NCBI RefSeq assembly: GCF_031801495.1 | Contig: NZ_JAOEGC010000002.1 | Span: 124,001-188,000 of the forward strand | Direction: 5' to 3' | Source of the DNA: Agrobacterium tumefaciens_K | GTDB taxonomy: Bacteria; Pseudomonadota; Alphaproteobacteria; Rhizobiales; Rhizobiaceae | Length of the DNA stretch: 64,000 nt | Position numbers and translations under genes: made by a program | The notes under the pieces: generated by a model | Seen by the model: only the letters and a program-made list of their open reading frames with translations | What the model was told of the DNA's origin: nothing | Database searches by the model: none | Shown: one piece after another, positions 26,340-34,016 of the stretch | Position numbering within the stretch: the first letter of the stretch is position 1 | Layout: each line of letters starts with the position of its first letter

Positions 26340-26390
26340 ATGGAGGCCGCGAACGCTTCCGGCAGACGGAAATCGCTCGCGAATGACAGG

Positions 26391-26756
26391 TCAGTTGGCC
26401 GCCGGTTTGTTGTCAAGCGAAGCGTTGTAATCGAGGATCGCCTTGCGCCTTTCTGACGTTCCGGGATGGGTGGAGATGATGCTGGTGCCGCCTTTGTCGC
26501 CCAGCTTGTCTTCGAGCAGCGCGAAGAAACGTTCGATGGCTGTGGCGTCCAGTCCCGCAGCACGCATGAGTTCCACGGAGCGTTTATCGGTTTGACGCTC
26601 GGCATCGCGGGAATGGGAAAGTGCCAGAAGGCCGCCGCCCTGCGTCAGAGTATCCTCCATCGCCGAACCGACGTCACCTGCAATCAGCATCACCAGCCCT
26701 GCGACACCTGCGGCGCGATAAAGCTGGCGCAGGCTATGTTCATATTCCACATGGCC
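26391..26756 (-). pseudogene. Remnant of an M48-family metallopeptidase (C-terminal part)
   Basis: About 120 codons with no proper start. The reverse strand begins CGHVEYEHSLRQLYRA, the stretch that in M48 peptidases directly follows the HE of the HExxH zinc site, so the catalytic His-Glu and everything before are lost. Conserved downstream parts remain: DTLTQGGGLLALSHSRDAER (with the third-ligand region) and STHPGTSERRKAIL. A stop codon lies in frame just upstream. The upstream DNA is instead a DUF898 gene fragment in another frame, so a deletion fused the two. Confidence 0.8.
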
Positions 26757-26970
26757 GCATCAATCCGATCGTGATGACGCTGGCGACGAGGTTTGAAATG
26801 ACGATCCACAGATAGCGGCCGCGATTGCTATCGCTATGCAACGGATGTTGCCCGTCGAGAGCCATGGACGAGACGACGGCATTGTGAACGCCTGCCCGAT
26901 AAACGATACCGGCAAGTGCGTAGACAATGAGGGCGCCAAAAAGGTCAACGTACAGCGAGCCGAGTGGCAT
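26740..26970 (-). pseudogene. Remnant of a DUF898 (YjgN-like) membrane protein gene
   Basis: About 76 codons: a hydrophobic helix (VDLFGALIVYALAGIVYRAG), then HNAVVSSMALDGQHPLHSD and a second helix ending VITIGLMRP, where intact DUF898 proteins continue with WARIR-like sequence. Here the frame breaks at CGI and stops. The N-terminal part is also missing: upstream in-frame codons run into the mmsA terminator. It lies 3' of mmsA on the same strand and overlaps the M48 remnant at the deletion joint. I read it as non-functional. Confidence 0.7.
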
Positions 26971-26994
26971 TGCGATAGCCGTTGCCTCATCGAC

Positions 26995-27024
26995 AGCAAC
27001 CCCGCTCGGGAGAGCGGGGTTGCT
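26995..27024 (-). terminator. 13-bp hairpin after mmsA
   Basis: AGCAACCCCGCTC (26995-27007) and GAGCGGGGTTGCT (27012-27024) form a perfect 13-bp stem with a four-base loop, 25 bp past the mmsA stop. No T-run follows, so termination may need a factor, but the position and strength fit a transcript end. Confidence 0.65.
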
Positions 27025-27048
27025 GATTGTCGAAGAATGAGGGGAGGC

Positions 27049-28545
27049 TTACTTCATCGTCGGCATGACGAATTCGGCGCCGGATTTGATGCCGGAGGGC
27101 CAACGCGACGTGATCGTCTTGGTCTTGGTCCAGAACTTGATCGAATCCGTGCCGTGCTGGTTGAGATCGCCGAAACTGGAAGCTTTCCAGCCGCCGAAGG
27201 AGTGGTACGCCAGCGGAACCGGGATCGGCACGTTGATACCGATCATGCCGATGTTGACGCGGCTGGCAAAATCGCGGGCCGCATCGCCGTCGCGGGTGAA
27301 GATGGCGACGCCATTGCCGTATTCATGTTTCATCGGCAGTTCGAGCGCGTCTTCATAGTTCTTGGCGCGAACGACGGAGAGAACCGGTCCGAAGATTTCC
27401 TGTTTGTAGATGTCCATGTCCGGGGTCACGTGGTCGAAAAGGCAGCCGCCGACGAAGTAACCGTCTTCATAGCCCTGCAGCTTGAAGTCGCGACCGTCGA
27501 CCAGAAGCTCTGCACCCTGTGCGACGCCGCTGTCGATAAGACCCTTGACGCGCGTCTGCGCTTCTTTGGTGACGAGCGGGCCCATGTCGGCCTTGTCATC
27601 GGTGTAGGGGCCGATCTTCAGCGCCTCGATCTGCGGAATGAGTTTCTCGACAAGGCGGTTCGCAGTGTCTTCACCAACCGGAACGGCGACGGAGACGGCC
27701 ATGCAGCGTTCGCCTGCAGAACCGTAGCCTGCGCCCATCAGCGCGTTGACGGCCTGATCGAGATCGGCATCCGGCATGATGATCATGTGGTTCTTGGCGC
27801 CGCCGAAGCATTGAGCGCGCTTGCCGTTCATTGCGGCGGTTCCGTAGACGTAACGGGCGATCGGCGTCGAACCGACGAAGGAAACCGCGCCGATATCCGG
27901 GTCGGTGAGGATGGCATCGACTGCACCCTTGTCGCCGTTGACGACATTGAGGATGCCTGCCGGAAGACCAGCCTCGATCATCAGTTCGGCAAGACGGATC
28001 GGCAGCGATGGATCACGCTCGGAAGGCTTCAGAATGAAAGCGTTGCCGCAGGCGATTGCCGGCGCAAACATCCACATCGGGATCATGCCGGGGAAATTGA
28101 ACGGCGTGATGCCTGCACCGATGCCGACCGGCTGGCGGATCGAATACATGTCGATGGCGGGACCAGCGCCTTCGGTGAACTCGCCCTTCTGAAGATGTGG
28201 GATGCCGCAGACGAATTCGCACACCTCGAGGCCGCGGATGATATCGCCCTTGGAATCTTCGACCGTCTTGCCGTGCTCGCTGGAAAGCAGCGTCGCAAGC
28301 TCGTCCATGTTCTGGTTCAGAAGTTCGACGAACTTGAAGAACACGCGTGCGCGGCGCTGCGGATTGGTGGCTGCCCACTTCGGCTGCGCTTTCTTGGCGC
28401 TTTCCACGGCAGCGTGCAGCTCGGCATCGCTGGCAAGGGCGACGGTCGCCTGCACTTCGCCCGTTGCCGGGTTGAAAACATTCGAGGTGCGACCGCTGGT
28501 GCCGGGCACATGCTTGCCGTCGATGAAATGACCGATTTCCTTCAT
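27049..28545 (-). CDS. mmsA: MmsA, CoA-acylating methylmalonate-semialdehyde dehydrogenase
   Basis: 498 residues from MKEIGHFIDGKHVPGTSGRT, preceded by a strong AGGAGG ribosome site; a longer frame to 28581 lacks one. It oxidises malonate or methylmalonate semialdehyde with NAD and CoA to acetyl- or propionyl-CoA, in valine, beta-alanine and inositol breakdown. ALDH landmarks include TPFNFPGMIPMWMFAPAIA, SFVGSTPIARYVY, the catalytic cysteine in GSAGERCMA, and GGAKNH where ordinary ALDHs have the general-base Glu, as expected for the CoA-dependent subgroup. It is divergent from a small monooxygenase and a LysR gene. Confidence 0.95.
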   Translation of the reverse strand: MKEIGHFIDGKHVPGTSGRTSNVFNPATGEVQATVALASDAELHAAVESAKKAQPKWAATNPQRRARVFFKFVELLNQNMDELATLLSSEHGKTVEDSKGDIIRGLEVCEFVCGIPHLQKGEFTEGAGPAIDMYSIRQPVGIGAGITPFNFPGMIPMWMFAPAIACGNAFILKPSERDPSLPIRLAELMIEAGLPAGILNVVNGDKGAVDAILTDPDIGAVSFVGSTPIARYVYGTAAMNGKRAQCFGGAKNHMIIMPDADLDQAVNALMGAGYGSAGERCMAVSVAVPVGEDTANRLVEKLIPQIEALKIGPYTDDKADMGPLVTKEAQTRVKGLIDSGVAQGAELLVDGRDFKLQGYEDGYFVGGCLFDHVTPDMDIYKQEIFGPVLSVVRAKNYEDALELPMKHEYGNGVAIFTRDGDAARDFASRVNIGMIGINVPIPVPLAYHSFGGWKASSFGDLNQHGTDSIKFWTKTKTITSRWPSGIKSGAEFVMPTMK

Positions 28546-28578
28546 GGATTTTCCTCCTGGATTCTTTGGTGGAGGAAC

Positions 28579-28649
28579 CATCGCACTTCAATTTGTACAA
28601 ATCAATGAACTAGGATAATAATCCGTTGTGCGTAAATTAAAGTGCGATG
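28579..28649. promoter_or_regulatory. 16-bp inverted repeat in the mmsA divergent promoter region
   Basis: CATCGCACTTCAATTT (28579-28594) and AAATTAAAGTGCGATG (28634-28649) are reverse complements at 15 of 16 positions, spaced 39 bp. They lie between mmsA and the divergent monooxygenase-LysR pair, giving a mirror-symmetric control region. The LysR protein encoded next door is the obvious candidate binder, but this is inferred. Confidence 0.6.
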
Positions 28650-28696
28650 ACCTGTTCAGCGAGTCTACCAAGCTGATTGAGAGGGCCAAAAAGCGG

Positions 28697-29011
28697 ATGC
28701 AGGATGAACCAGTCGTGCGGATGGCCGAGATAGAGATCGATCCGTTACATGTTGAAGCCTATCGCCGTTTGCTTGTGGAGGAAATCGAGGCTTCCGTCAG
28801 CCATGAAGACGGCGTGCTGGCGTTGAACGCCGTGGCGATCAAAGGCAGTCCGGAAAAAATCCGTATCCTTGAAATCTACGCGGGCCAGGCGGCCTATGAA
28901 GCGCACCTGAGGACGCCGCACTTCCTGAAATACAAGGCAGCAGTGGAGGGCATGGTAACGTCACTCGCTTTGGTTGACGTTGATCCAGTGGTCATGCGCA
29001 GCAAGCCATGA
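28697..29011 (+). CDS. Antibiotic-biosynthesis-monooxygenase (ABM/YgiN-like) domain protein
   Basis: 104 residues from MQDEPVVRMAEIEIDPLHVE; the frame is open back to a GTG at 28628 inside the inverted repeat and a later ATG at 28721 is also possible. The dimeric ferredoxin-like ABM fold is suggested by EAYRRLLVEEIEASVSHEDG, then EKIRILEIYAGQAAYEAHLR and TPHFLKY. Such proteins act as small quinol or aldehyde monooxygenases or have unknown roles. The stop overlaps the LysR start by four bases (ATGA), so the two are co-expressed. A link to mmsA metabolism is plausible from the shared divergent region. Confidence 0.72.
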   Translation: MQDEPVVRMAEIEIDPLHVEAYRRLLVEEIEASVSHEDGVLALNAVAIKGSPEKIRILEIYAGQAAYEAHLRTPHFLKYKAAVEGMVTSLALVDVDPVVMRSKP

Positions 29012-29889
29012 ATTGGGATGACGTTCGTATATTTCTTGCTGTTGCCCGGACAGGGCAGATCCTTGCGGCGTCCAAACGGCTCGGGCTCAACCACGCAACC
29101 TTGTCACGGCGATTAACCTCGCTGGAAGGGGCGCTGAAGACCCGGCTTTTTATTCGTCGGACGAATGGCTGCGAGCTTACCGAGGAGGGGCAGCGGTTTT
29201 TGAGCGCCGCCGAGCGCATGGAAACCGAGATGCTCAATGCGCAGGCAAGCCTTGGGCGTGTAGATACCGCCGTTGCAGGCACGGTTCGCATCGGTGCGCC
29301 AGACGGCTTCGGGGTCTCCTTCCTTGCGCCGAGACTCGGTCGACTGACGGCGCGTTATCCGGATCTCAAGATCCAGCTTGTGCCGGTGCCGCGTTCCTTC
29401 TCGTTGTCGCAGCGCGAAGCCGATATCGCCATCACCATTGAAAGGCCGGAGCAGGGGCGATTGATGCTGTCGAAACTCACCGACTACTCGCTCGGGCTCT
29501 ACGCATCCAAAGCGTATCTGGAAGAAAATGGCATACCGGAAGACGTCGAAACCCTGAAACGCCATCGCCGTATTGGTTATGTCGAGGATCTGATCTTTTC
29601 ACCGTCCCTGAACTACACGGGAGAAGTCATGCGCGACTGGGACGCCGCTTTCGAAATCTCCAGCGCGATCGGCCAGACAGAGGCGGTGCGTTCGGGAGCG
29701 GGGATCGGTATTCTGCACAACTATATCGCCGGGCAATATCCGGAGTTGGTACGGGTGTTGCCTCGGATCGGTATCAGTCGTGCCTATTGGACGGCGTATC
29801 ACGAATCTGCGCGCCAGCTTGTTCGGGTACGGACGGTTGTTGATTTTCTCCAGGAGTTGGTTGCGTCAGAACGGCGGATTTTTGCCTGA
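29008..29889 (+). CDS. LysR-family transcriptional regulator
   Basis: 293 residues. The N-terminal helix-turn-helix (MNWDDVRIFLAVARTGQILA through HATLSRRLTSLEGALKTRLF) is standard LysR, followed by a periplasmic-binding-like effector domain with TVRIGAPDGFGVSFLAPRLG and EAVRSGAGIGILHNYIA. The shape resembles the subgroup that includes regulators divergent from mmsA in rhizobia. It is translationally coupled to the ABM gene. It likely controls mmsA and its own operon through the 28579-28649 repeat; the effector is unknown. Confidence 0.85.
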   Translation: MNWDDVRIFLAVARTGQILAASKRLGLNHATLSRRLTSLEGALKTRLFIRRTNGCELTEEGQRFLSAAERMETEMLNAQASLGRVDTAVAGTVRIGAPDGFGVSFLAPRLGRLTARYPDLKIQLVPVPRSFSLSQREADIAITIERPEQGRLMLSKLTDYSLGLYASKAYLEENGIPEDVETLKRHRRIGYVEDLIFSPSLNYTGEVMRDWDAAFEISSAIGQTEAVRSGAGIGILHNYIAGQYPELVRVLPRIGISRAYWTAYHESARQLVRVRTVVDFLQELVASERRIFA

Positions 29890-30016
29890 AATCCGCATGG
29901 AACAAATTTCGCGACCCTAATTGTATGATTATTGCCGTAGGGCGCTGGTACCGGACTTGACAACAGGCAGTCGCCTGAACGACCAATGCAGTCATTGGGA
30001 GACATCAGGAACTGAA

Positions 30017-30937
30017 ATGCCGAATATACTTAGAAAGCTCTCGCCGACTGGCCTCGGCGTGGCTGTCATGCTGCTTGGAATGCTGCTTTTCGCATTGAAC
30101 GATGCAATGGGGAAATGGCTGGTCGCGAGCTATAGCCTGGGTCAGGTCGTGTTTATCAGAAGTGCGGCCGCACTCGTCATTCTTGTTCCCATTCTCTGGA
30201 AAGCGGGTCTTTCCGGTGTCGTGAAGATCGAGCGTCCGTCCCTGCAGGCAGCGCGCGTTTTCTTTTCCACTGCCGAGCTTTTCTGTTTCTACTTTGCCGT
30301 CACCGCCTTGCCGCTGGCCGACGTGATGACCTACTGGCTTGCCGCGCCGATTTATGTTGCAGCTCTGTCGCCGTTCCTGCTGGGTGAAAAGGTTGGCTGG
30401 CGTCGCTGGACGGCGATCGCCATCGGTTTTGTCGGCGTTATCGTTGCCTTGAAGCCCAGTTCGGCCAGCCTCACGTCTGCGGCTCTCTTTTCGATACTTG
30501 GAAGTGCGGCTTTCGCGTTCATGATGCTGTCCGGCCGTCAGCTTCGGAATACGCCCGATACCGTTCTGGCATTCTGGCAGATCGTCGGTGCGGCCATTGC
30601 CGGTTTTATCGCCCTGTTCCTGGTGCCGTCCGGCTGGGCGCCTGTCCAGAGCAGCTTCGATCTCCTGCTGCTCTGCCTACTGGGCGTAATCGCCATGACG
30701 GCCCATGTACTCGTGAACCGCGCCTTGAAGCTGGCAGATGCCGCAACCGTCGCACCTTTGCAGTACACGCTGTTGCTGTGGGCCGTGATATTCGGCTGGT
30801 TGTTCTTCGGTGACGTGCCAGAGGCCAGCATCATCGCAGGCGCCGGATTGATCGTTGTGTCTGGACTCTATATCTTCTTTCGCGAAAATACCCTCAAGCG
30901 TCGCCGGGAGGCTGGAGAACGGGCAGCAGCGGAATAG
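30017..30937 (+). CDS. EamA/DMT-superfamily transporter
   Basis: 306 residues from MPNILRKLSPTGLGVAVMLL, with AGGAA upstream; a longer frame from 29921 is ignored. Ten membrane helices in two EamA repeats are visible, with LLFALNDAMGKWLVASYSLG at the start and the GEKVGWRRWTAIAIGFVGVI linker between halves. These are drug/metabolite exporters whose substrate is not predictable from sequence. It follows the LysR gene by 127 bp in the same direction, which may or may not be co-transcribed. Confidence 0.82.
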   Translation: MPNILRKLSPTGLGVAVMLLGMLLFALNDAMGKWLVASYSLGQVVFIRSAAALVILVPILWKAGLSGVVKIERPSLQAARVFFSTAELFCFYFAVTALPLADVMTYWLAAPIYVAALSPFLLGEKVGWRRWTAIAIGFVGVIVALKPSSASLTSAALFSILGSAAFAFMMLSGRQLRNTPDTVLAFWQIVGAAIAGFIALFLVPSGWAPVQSSFDLLLLCLLGVIAMTAHVLVNRALKLADAATVAPLQYTLLLWAVIFGWLFFGDVPEASIIAGAGLIVVSGLYIFFRENTLKRRREAGERAAAE

Positions 30938-31026
30938 TGTAAGCCTGTCTTTTTTCGTTGCGCCACCCGGTGTGAATATCACGGGGGCTTGACGAAAGCG
31001 TGATCTTCAAGGAGTAGAAAGAAGTC

Positions 31027-31131
31027 CTGCGGCGACGCGTCGCGCAAGGACAGAGGAAACAAAGGTGCCGGGCCCCTCTGGCGAGAGTTTTACGGCGCTC
31101 TCGTGATGTCGGTACCGCCTGCAAAAAATGG
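31027..31131 (+). promoter_or_regulatory. Structured leader upstream of the DUF475 gene
   Basis: The 309-bp gap before the DUF475 gene is rich in stems. GTCCTGCG/CGCAAGGAC encloses a GCGAC/GTCGC stem (about 31027-31054). GGTGCCG and CGGTACC close a larger element that contains CGAGAG/CTCTCG (about 31064-31127). The arrangement suggests a folded mRNA leader, possibly metal-responsive given the TerC-like product. I could not match it to the yybP-ykoY manganese riboswitch consensus. Confidence 0.35.
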
Positions 31132-31148
31132 CCGGCGGATTAAAGATT

Positions 31149-31250
31149 ATGAAAAACCTGAATGTGCTTCGCGCGCGTCCTTTCTGCGTGTGGCACGACG
31201 CCTCGCGTCGTTCCACAATCGTCTCCATGACCGGTGGTGACCGCACATGA
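31149..31250 (+). CDS. Putative 33-residue leader ORF overlapping the DUF475 start
   Basis: An ATG at 31149 opens a 33-codon frame, MKNLNVLRARPFCVWHDASR and onward to TGGDRT, whose stop TGA overlaps the DUF475 ATG as ATGA. Arginine-rich content and tight coupling suit a regulatory leader peptide. The ribosome site (GGCGGA, about ten bases upstream) is weak, and the sequence resembles no family I know. It may be a coupling ORF or chance. Confidence 0.35.
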   Translation: MKNLNVLRARPFCVWHDASRRSTIVSMTGGDRT

Positions 31251-32353
31251 GCGCCGCCCAGAAAACCACGCTGTCCTACTTCAAGTGGGCTTTTATCGTT
31301 ACCGTTGTTGGTTTGATCCTTGGCGGATATCTCGGCTGGGAAATGACGGGAACGGTCGGTGGCACGGCCACGATCTTCTTTATCTGTGCGGTTCTCGCCG
31401 TGCTGGAAATCTCGCTCTCCTTCGATAACGCTATCGTCAACGCCAACAAGCTCAAGGATATGACGCCGGAATGGCAGCATCGCTTCCTGACCTGGGGTAT
31501 CCTGATCGCCGTTTTCGGCATGCGTATCGTCTTCCCGCTCCTCATCGTTGTTGTCGCCGCGAATGTCGGCCCATGGACAGCGCTTGTCATGGCGGCTACG
31601 CAGCCGGAACGTTATGCGGAAATCATGCATGACGCCCATCTGCCGATTGCGGCCTTCGGCGGCACCTTCCTGATGATGGTCGGCCTCAACTTCTTCTTCG
31701 ATCACGAAAAGGATGTGCACTGGGTGCGCTGGATCGAGGAAAAGGCTGCGGTCTATTCCTCCGTCAAGGGTATCGAAATCGCTTTCGTGCTAATCGTCAT
31801 GCTCATCTTTTCCCGCATCATCGGTGCAAGCGAGGATCCGGCACTTGGCCCGGTTGCGGCCAACACCTTCTTCCATTCGGCGATCTGGGGTCTTTTGACC
31901 TTCCTGCTCGTTGAAGTCGTTGGTGGCATTCTCGACCGCAGCCAGGAAATGCTGGAAGGCGCGGCAAAGGGCGGCTTCGGCGCGTTCCTTTACCTCGAAG
32001 TGCTTGACGCCAGCTTCTCGTTTGACGGTGTGATCGGTGCTTTCGCGCTGACGCAGAACCTGTTCATCATTGCGATCGGTCTGGGTATCGGTGCGATGTA
32101 CGTTCGTTCGATGACGATCATGCTGGTGGAGAAGGGAACGCTTGCCGAGTATCGCTATCTCGAGCATGGCGCTTTCTATGCGATCCTCATCCTCTCGGTC
32201 ATCATGTATGTTCAGACGATGTTCCATATTCCGGAGGTCATCACCGGCCTTGGCGGAGCTACCTTGATCGGTGTTTCGCTGTGGTCGTCGATCCGGCATA
32301 ACCGTCTGGAGAGCGCGAACGCGGTGGAAGCCGCTCGCGGCGCGGAAATCTGA
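31247..32353 (+). CDS. DUF475 integral membrane protein (TerC-related)
   Basis: 368 residues with about nine membrane spans. The two acidic motifs typical of TerC-like proteins are present: LEISLSFDNAIVNANKL near residue 50 and LEVLDASFSFDGVIGAFAL near residue 250. Family members are linked to metal (manganese) export or tellurite resistance, but DUF475 itself is uncharacterised, so a metal role is inference. It is preceded by a structured leader and a small coupled ORF and followed by a clear terminator, so it is a single-gene transcript. Confidence 0.85.
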   Translation: MSAAQKTTLSYFKWAFIVTVVGLILGGYLGWEMTGTVGGTATIFFICAVLAVLEISLSFDNAIVNANKLKDMTPEWQHRFLTWGILIAVFGMRIVFPLLIVVVAANVGPWTALVMAATQPERYAEIMHDAHLPIAAFGGTFLMMVGLNFFFDHEKDVHWVRWIEEKAAVYSSVKGIEIAFVLIVMLIFSRIIGASEDPALGPVAANTFFHSAIWGLLTFLLVEVVGGILDRSQEMLEGAAKGGFGAFLYLEVLDASFSFDGVIGAFALTQNLFIIAIGLGIGAMYVRSMTIMLVEKGTLAEYRYLEHGAFYAILILSVIMYVQTMFHIPEVITGLGGATLIGVSLWSSIRHNRLESANAVEAARGAEI

Positions 32354-32365
32354 GTTTGTCGATTG

Positions 32366-32397
32366 AAGCCTTCCGCCAGCCAGGCGGGAGGCTTTTC
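32366..32397 (+). terminator. Rho-independent terminator after the DUF475 gene
   Basis: AAGCCTTCCGCC (32366-32377) pairs with GGCGGGAGGCTT (32383-32394) with a single mismatch and a five-base loop, ending in TTTTC. It lies 12 bp past the stop codon. Confidence 0.85.
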
Positions 32398-32516
32398 GCC
32401 CAAAAAACCGCCGATGCCTGTTTTTGCGGCGCGGTGGGGTAGGCGAAAATAGCGCCCTTGAGGTCGCATGACTGTAAGTTATTGACTCTCCTTGTACTTG
32501 CTCGCCGATAGCAAAC

Positions 32517-32532
32517 TGGCACACTTCCTGCT
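32517..32532 (+). promoter_or_regulatory. Sigma-54 (RpoN) promoter match
   Basis: TGGCACACTTCCTGCT matches the sigma-54 -24/-12 consensus TGGCACG-N4-TTGCW at all but two fixed positions, with the invariant GG and GC exactly ten bases apart. Predicted start is near 32543, giving a leader of about 175 nt before the MarR-type gene, or a separate small RNA. No enhancer site was identified. Confidence 0.5.
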
Positions 32533-32587
32533 TCTATACTGGTAAGTCCAGAGGGGACGTAAAAAGCCCGAAAAACGGGTCCATATG

Positions 32588-32634
32588 ACGCCGCGTTGCC
32601 GTTTATCCAGGAAAGGATTATCGCAGCGCGGCGT
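32588..32634 (+). other. Long hairpin in the leader or candidate small RNA
   Basis: ACGCCGCG (32588-32595) pairs with CGCGGCGT (32627-32634), enclosing an inner TATCC/GGATTA stem, and is followed by TTGTGTTTTG. A CCCG/CGGG mini-stem lies just before it. Together with the sigma-54-type promoter upstream this could be a small RNA ending near 32645 or a 5' leader element of the MarR gene. The rest of the region 32398-32716 shows nothing else. Confidence 0.35.
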
Positions 32635-32716
32635 TTGTGTTTTGCTGCACAGTGCTTGAGTTTTCATTCGGGTTGCTTGAAAACACTACGGGAACAAGGC
32701 TGGAGGGTTTATCGAC

Positions 32717-33061
32717 GTGCCCGTAGAACTATCGCCAAGTGCGGCTTTGGGCCTCTGGCATCGCGTATCGCTGTCACAGGTGACGGCCGATGCGCCGGAC
32801 CTGACCCTGCGCCAGACCGCGATCCTCCTGCAGATTTATCTCGTGCCGCCGCCGCATACTGTGCGCGGCCTTGCGGCGGTGCTTGGGGTTACCAAGCCGG
32901 TCATCACGCGGGCGCTCGATAGTCTGGGGGCTCTCGGGTTGGTGGAGCGCGAGCGTGACGATCAGGATCGGCGCAACGTTGTCATAAAACGAACGGTTAG
33001 CGGTGCGCTCTATCTGGAAAAATTCGGCGATCTGGTTATTGATCAGGCGCGAAAGATTTAA
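32717..33061 (+). CDS. MarR-family winged-helix regulator
   Basis: 114 residues from a GTG start with GGAGGG about eleven bases upstream. It holds a single MarR winged helix: LTLRQTAILLQIYLVPPPHT, recognition helix GVTKPVITRALDSLGALGLV and wing ERERDDQDRRNVVIKRT. It is short for the family, with little beyond the DNA-binding core. It sits 17 bp before the NlpC/P60 gene and is probably co-transcribed with it. Ligand and targets are unknown. Confidence 0.82.
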   Translation: MPVELSPSAALGLWHRVSLSQVTADAPDLTLRQTAILLQIYLVPPPHTVRGLAAVLGVTKPVITRALDSLGALGLVERERDDQDRRNVVIKRTVSGALYLEKFGDLVIDQARKI

Positions 33062-33078
33062 ACCCTTGGACGTGAATC

Positions 33079-33930
33079 ATGATACTCGACCGCCGCCTGA
33101 ATGTCTTCCGCTCCGATCTGGCCGATGAAAAGTTGAAGGGCGCTATCGAGGCCGAACGCTTCGTCAGCGGTATCGAGGCACAGGTCAGTGTGCCGGTCGT
33201 CGCGCTCAGGCCGTCGCCCGATCTGGCAGGCGGTATCGATACCGAATTGCTGATGGGCGAAACGGTGAAGGTATTCGACAGGGCGAATGGATGGGCCTGG
33301 GTACAGGCCGATGCGGACGGTTATACCGGTTATCTTCCCGAGACTGCGATAGCTGATGTCACCGCTGCGACCCACCGCGTGACTGCGCCGCGGACCTTTC
33401 TGTATCCTGCGGCGGAACTTCGCAAATACCCGGTGACGGCGCTCTCGATGGGAAGCCTGATCCGTATTGTTGGCGAGGCGGAAACGCGCGGTACCCGTTA
33501 TCTGCTGACGGAGAAGGGGGAGGGTATCATTGCTGCCCATTGCCAGCCCGTCGATGCCGCTGCTGAGGACGATTACGTCGCTGTGGCACTGCGCTTCATT
33601 GAAACACCCTATCTCTGGGGTGGCCGGTCGGGTTTCGGTATCGATTGCTCCGGGCTGGTTCAGCTGTCCATGGCGATGACCGGGCGTCTGGTTCTGCGCG
33701 ATACAGACATGCAGGTAAGAACGCTCGGACTGGAAATCGAGCGGGACGAATTGCGGCGCGGCGATCTCGTTTTCTGGAAGGGGCATGTGGGCCTGATGGA
33801 AAACGAAGAAACGCTTCTGCATGCCAACGGCCACACGATGAATGTCGCCCGCGAAAATCTTGACGCGGCGATCGAGCGTATCGGCTGGCTCTACGAGAAG
33901 CCGACGGCTTTTCGTCGTCTCGAAGGTTGA
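33079..33930 (+). CDS. NlpC/P60-family cysteine peptidase with N-terminal SH3-like domains
   Basis: 283 residues and no signal peptide. Residues 35-155 look like two bacterial SH3 modules (VKVFDRANGWAWVQADADGY and GTRYLLTEKGEGIIAAH). The C-terminal NlpC/P60 domain has the catalytic cysteine in GFGIDCSGLVQ, a histidine in WKGHVGLME and a further HANGH. Such enzymes cut gamma-D-Glu-diamino acid bonds in peptidoglycan peptides; the lack of an export signal suggests a cytoplasmic muropeptide-recycling role. It forms a pair with the MarR gene. Confidence 0.88.
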   Translation: MILDRRLNVFRSDLADEKLKGAIEAERFVSGIEAQVSVPVVALRPSPDLAGGIDTELLMGETVKVFDRANGWAWVQADADGYTGYLPETAIADVTAATHRVTAPRTFLYPAAELRKYPVTALSMGSLIRIVGEAETRGTRYLLTEKGEGIIAAHCQPVDAAAEDDYVAVALRFIETPYLWGGRSGFGIDCSGLVQLSMAMTGRLVLRDTDMQVRTLGLEIERDELRRGDLVFWKGHVGLMENEETLLHANGHTMNVARENLDAAIERIGWLYEKPTAFRRLEG

Positions 33931-34016
33931 TCTCGCTTTTCACGAAATTGTGCCTCGTTTGACCTTTGTAGGAATGCTTCGGAAGACTTACATCTTTCTG
34001 GCATGACGATACGGGA

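Noticed and set aside
26836..28608. 590-codon plus-strand open frame opposite mmsA
   Set aside because: Antisense of mmsA caused by high GC at third codon positions; no recognisable domain.
30938..31246. yybP-ykoY manganese riboswitch
   Set aside because: Only a weak GGAGTAG is present; the companion conserved loops of that class are absent, so I report only a structured leader.
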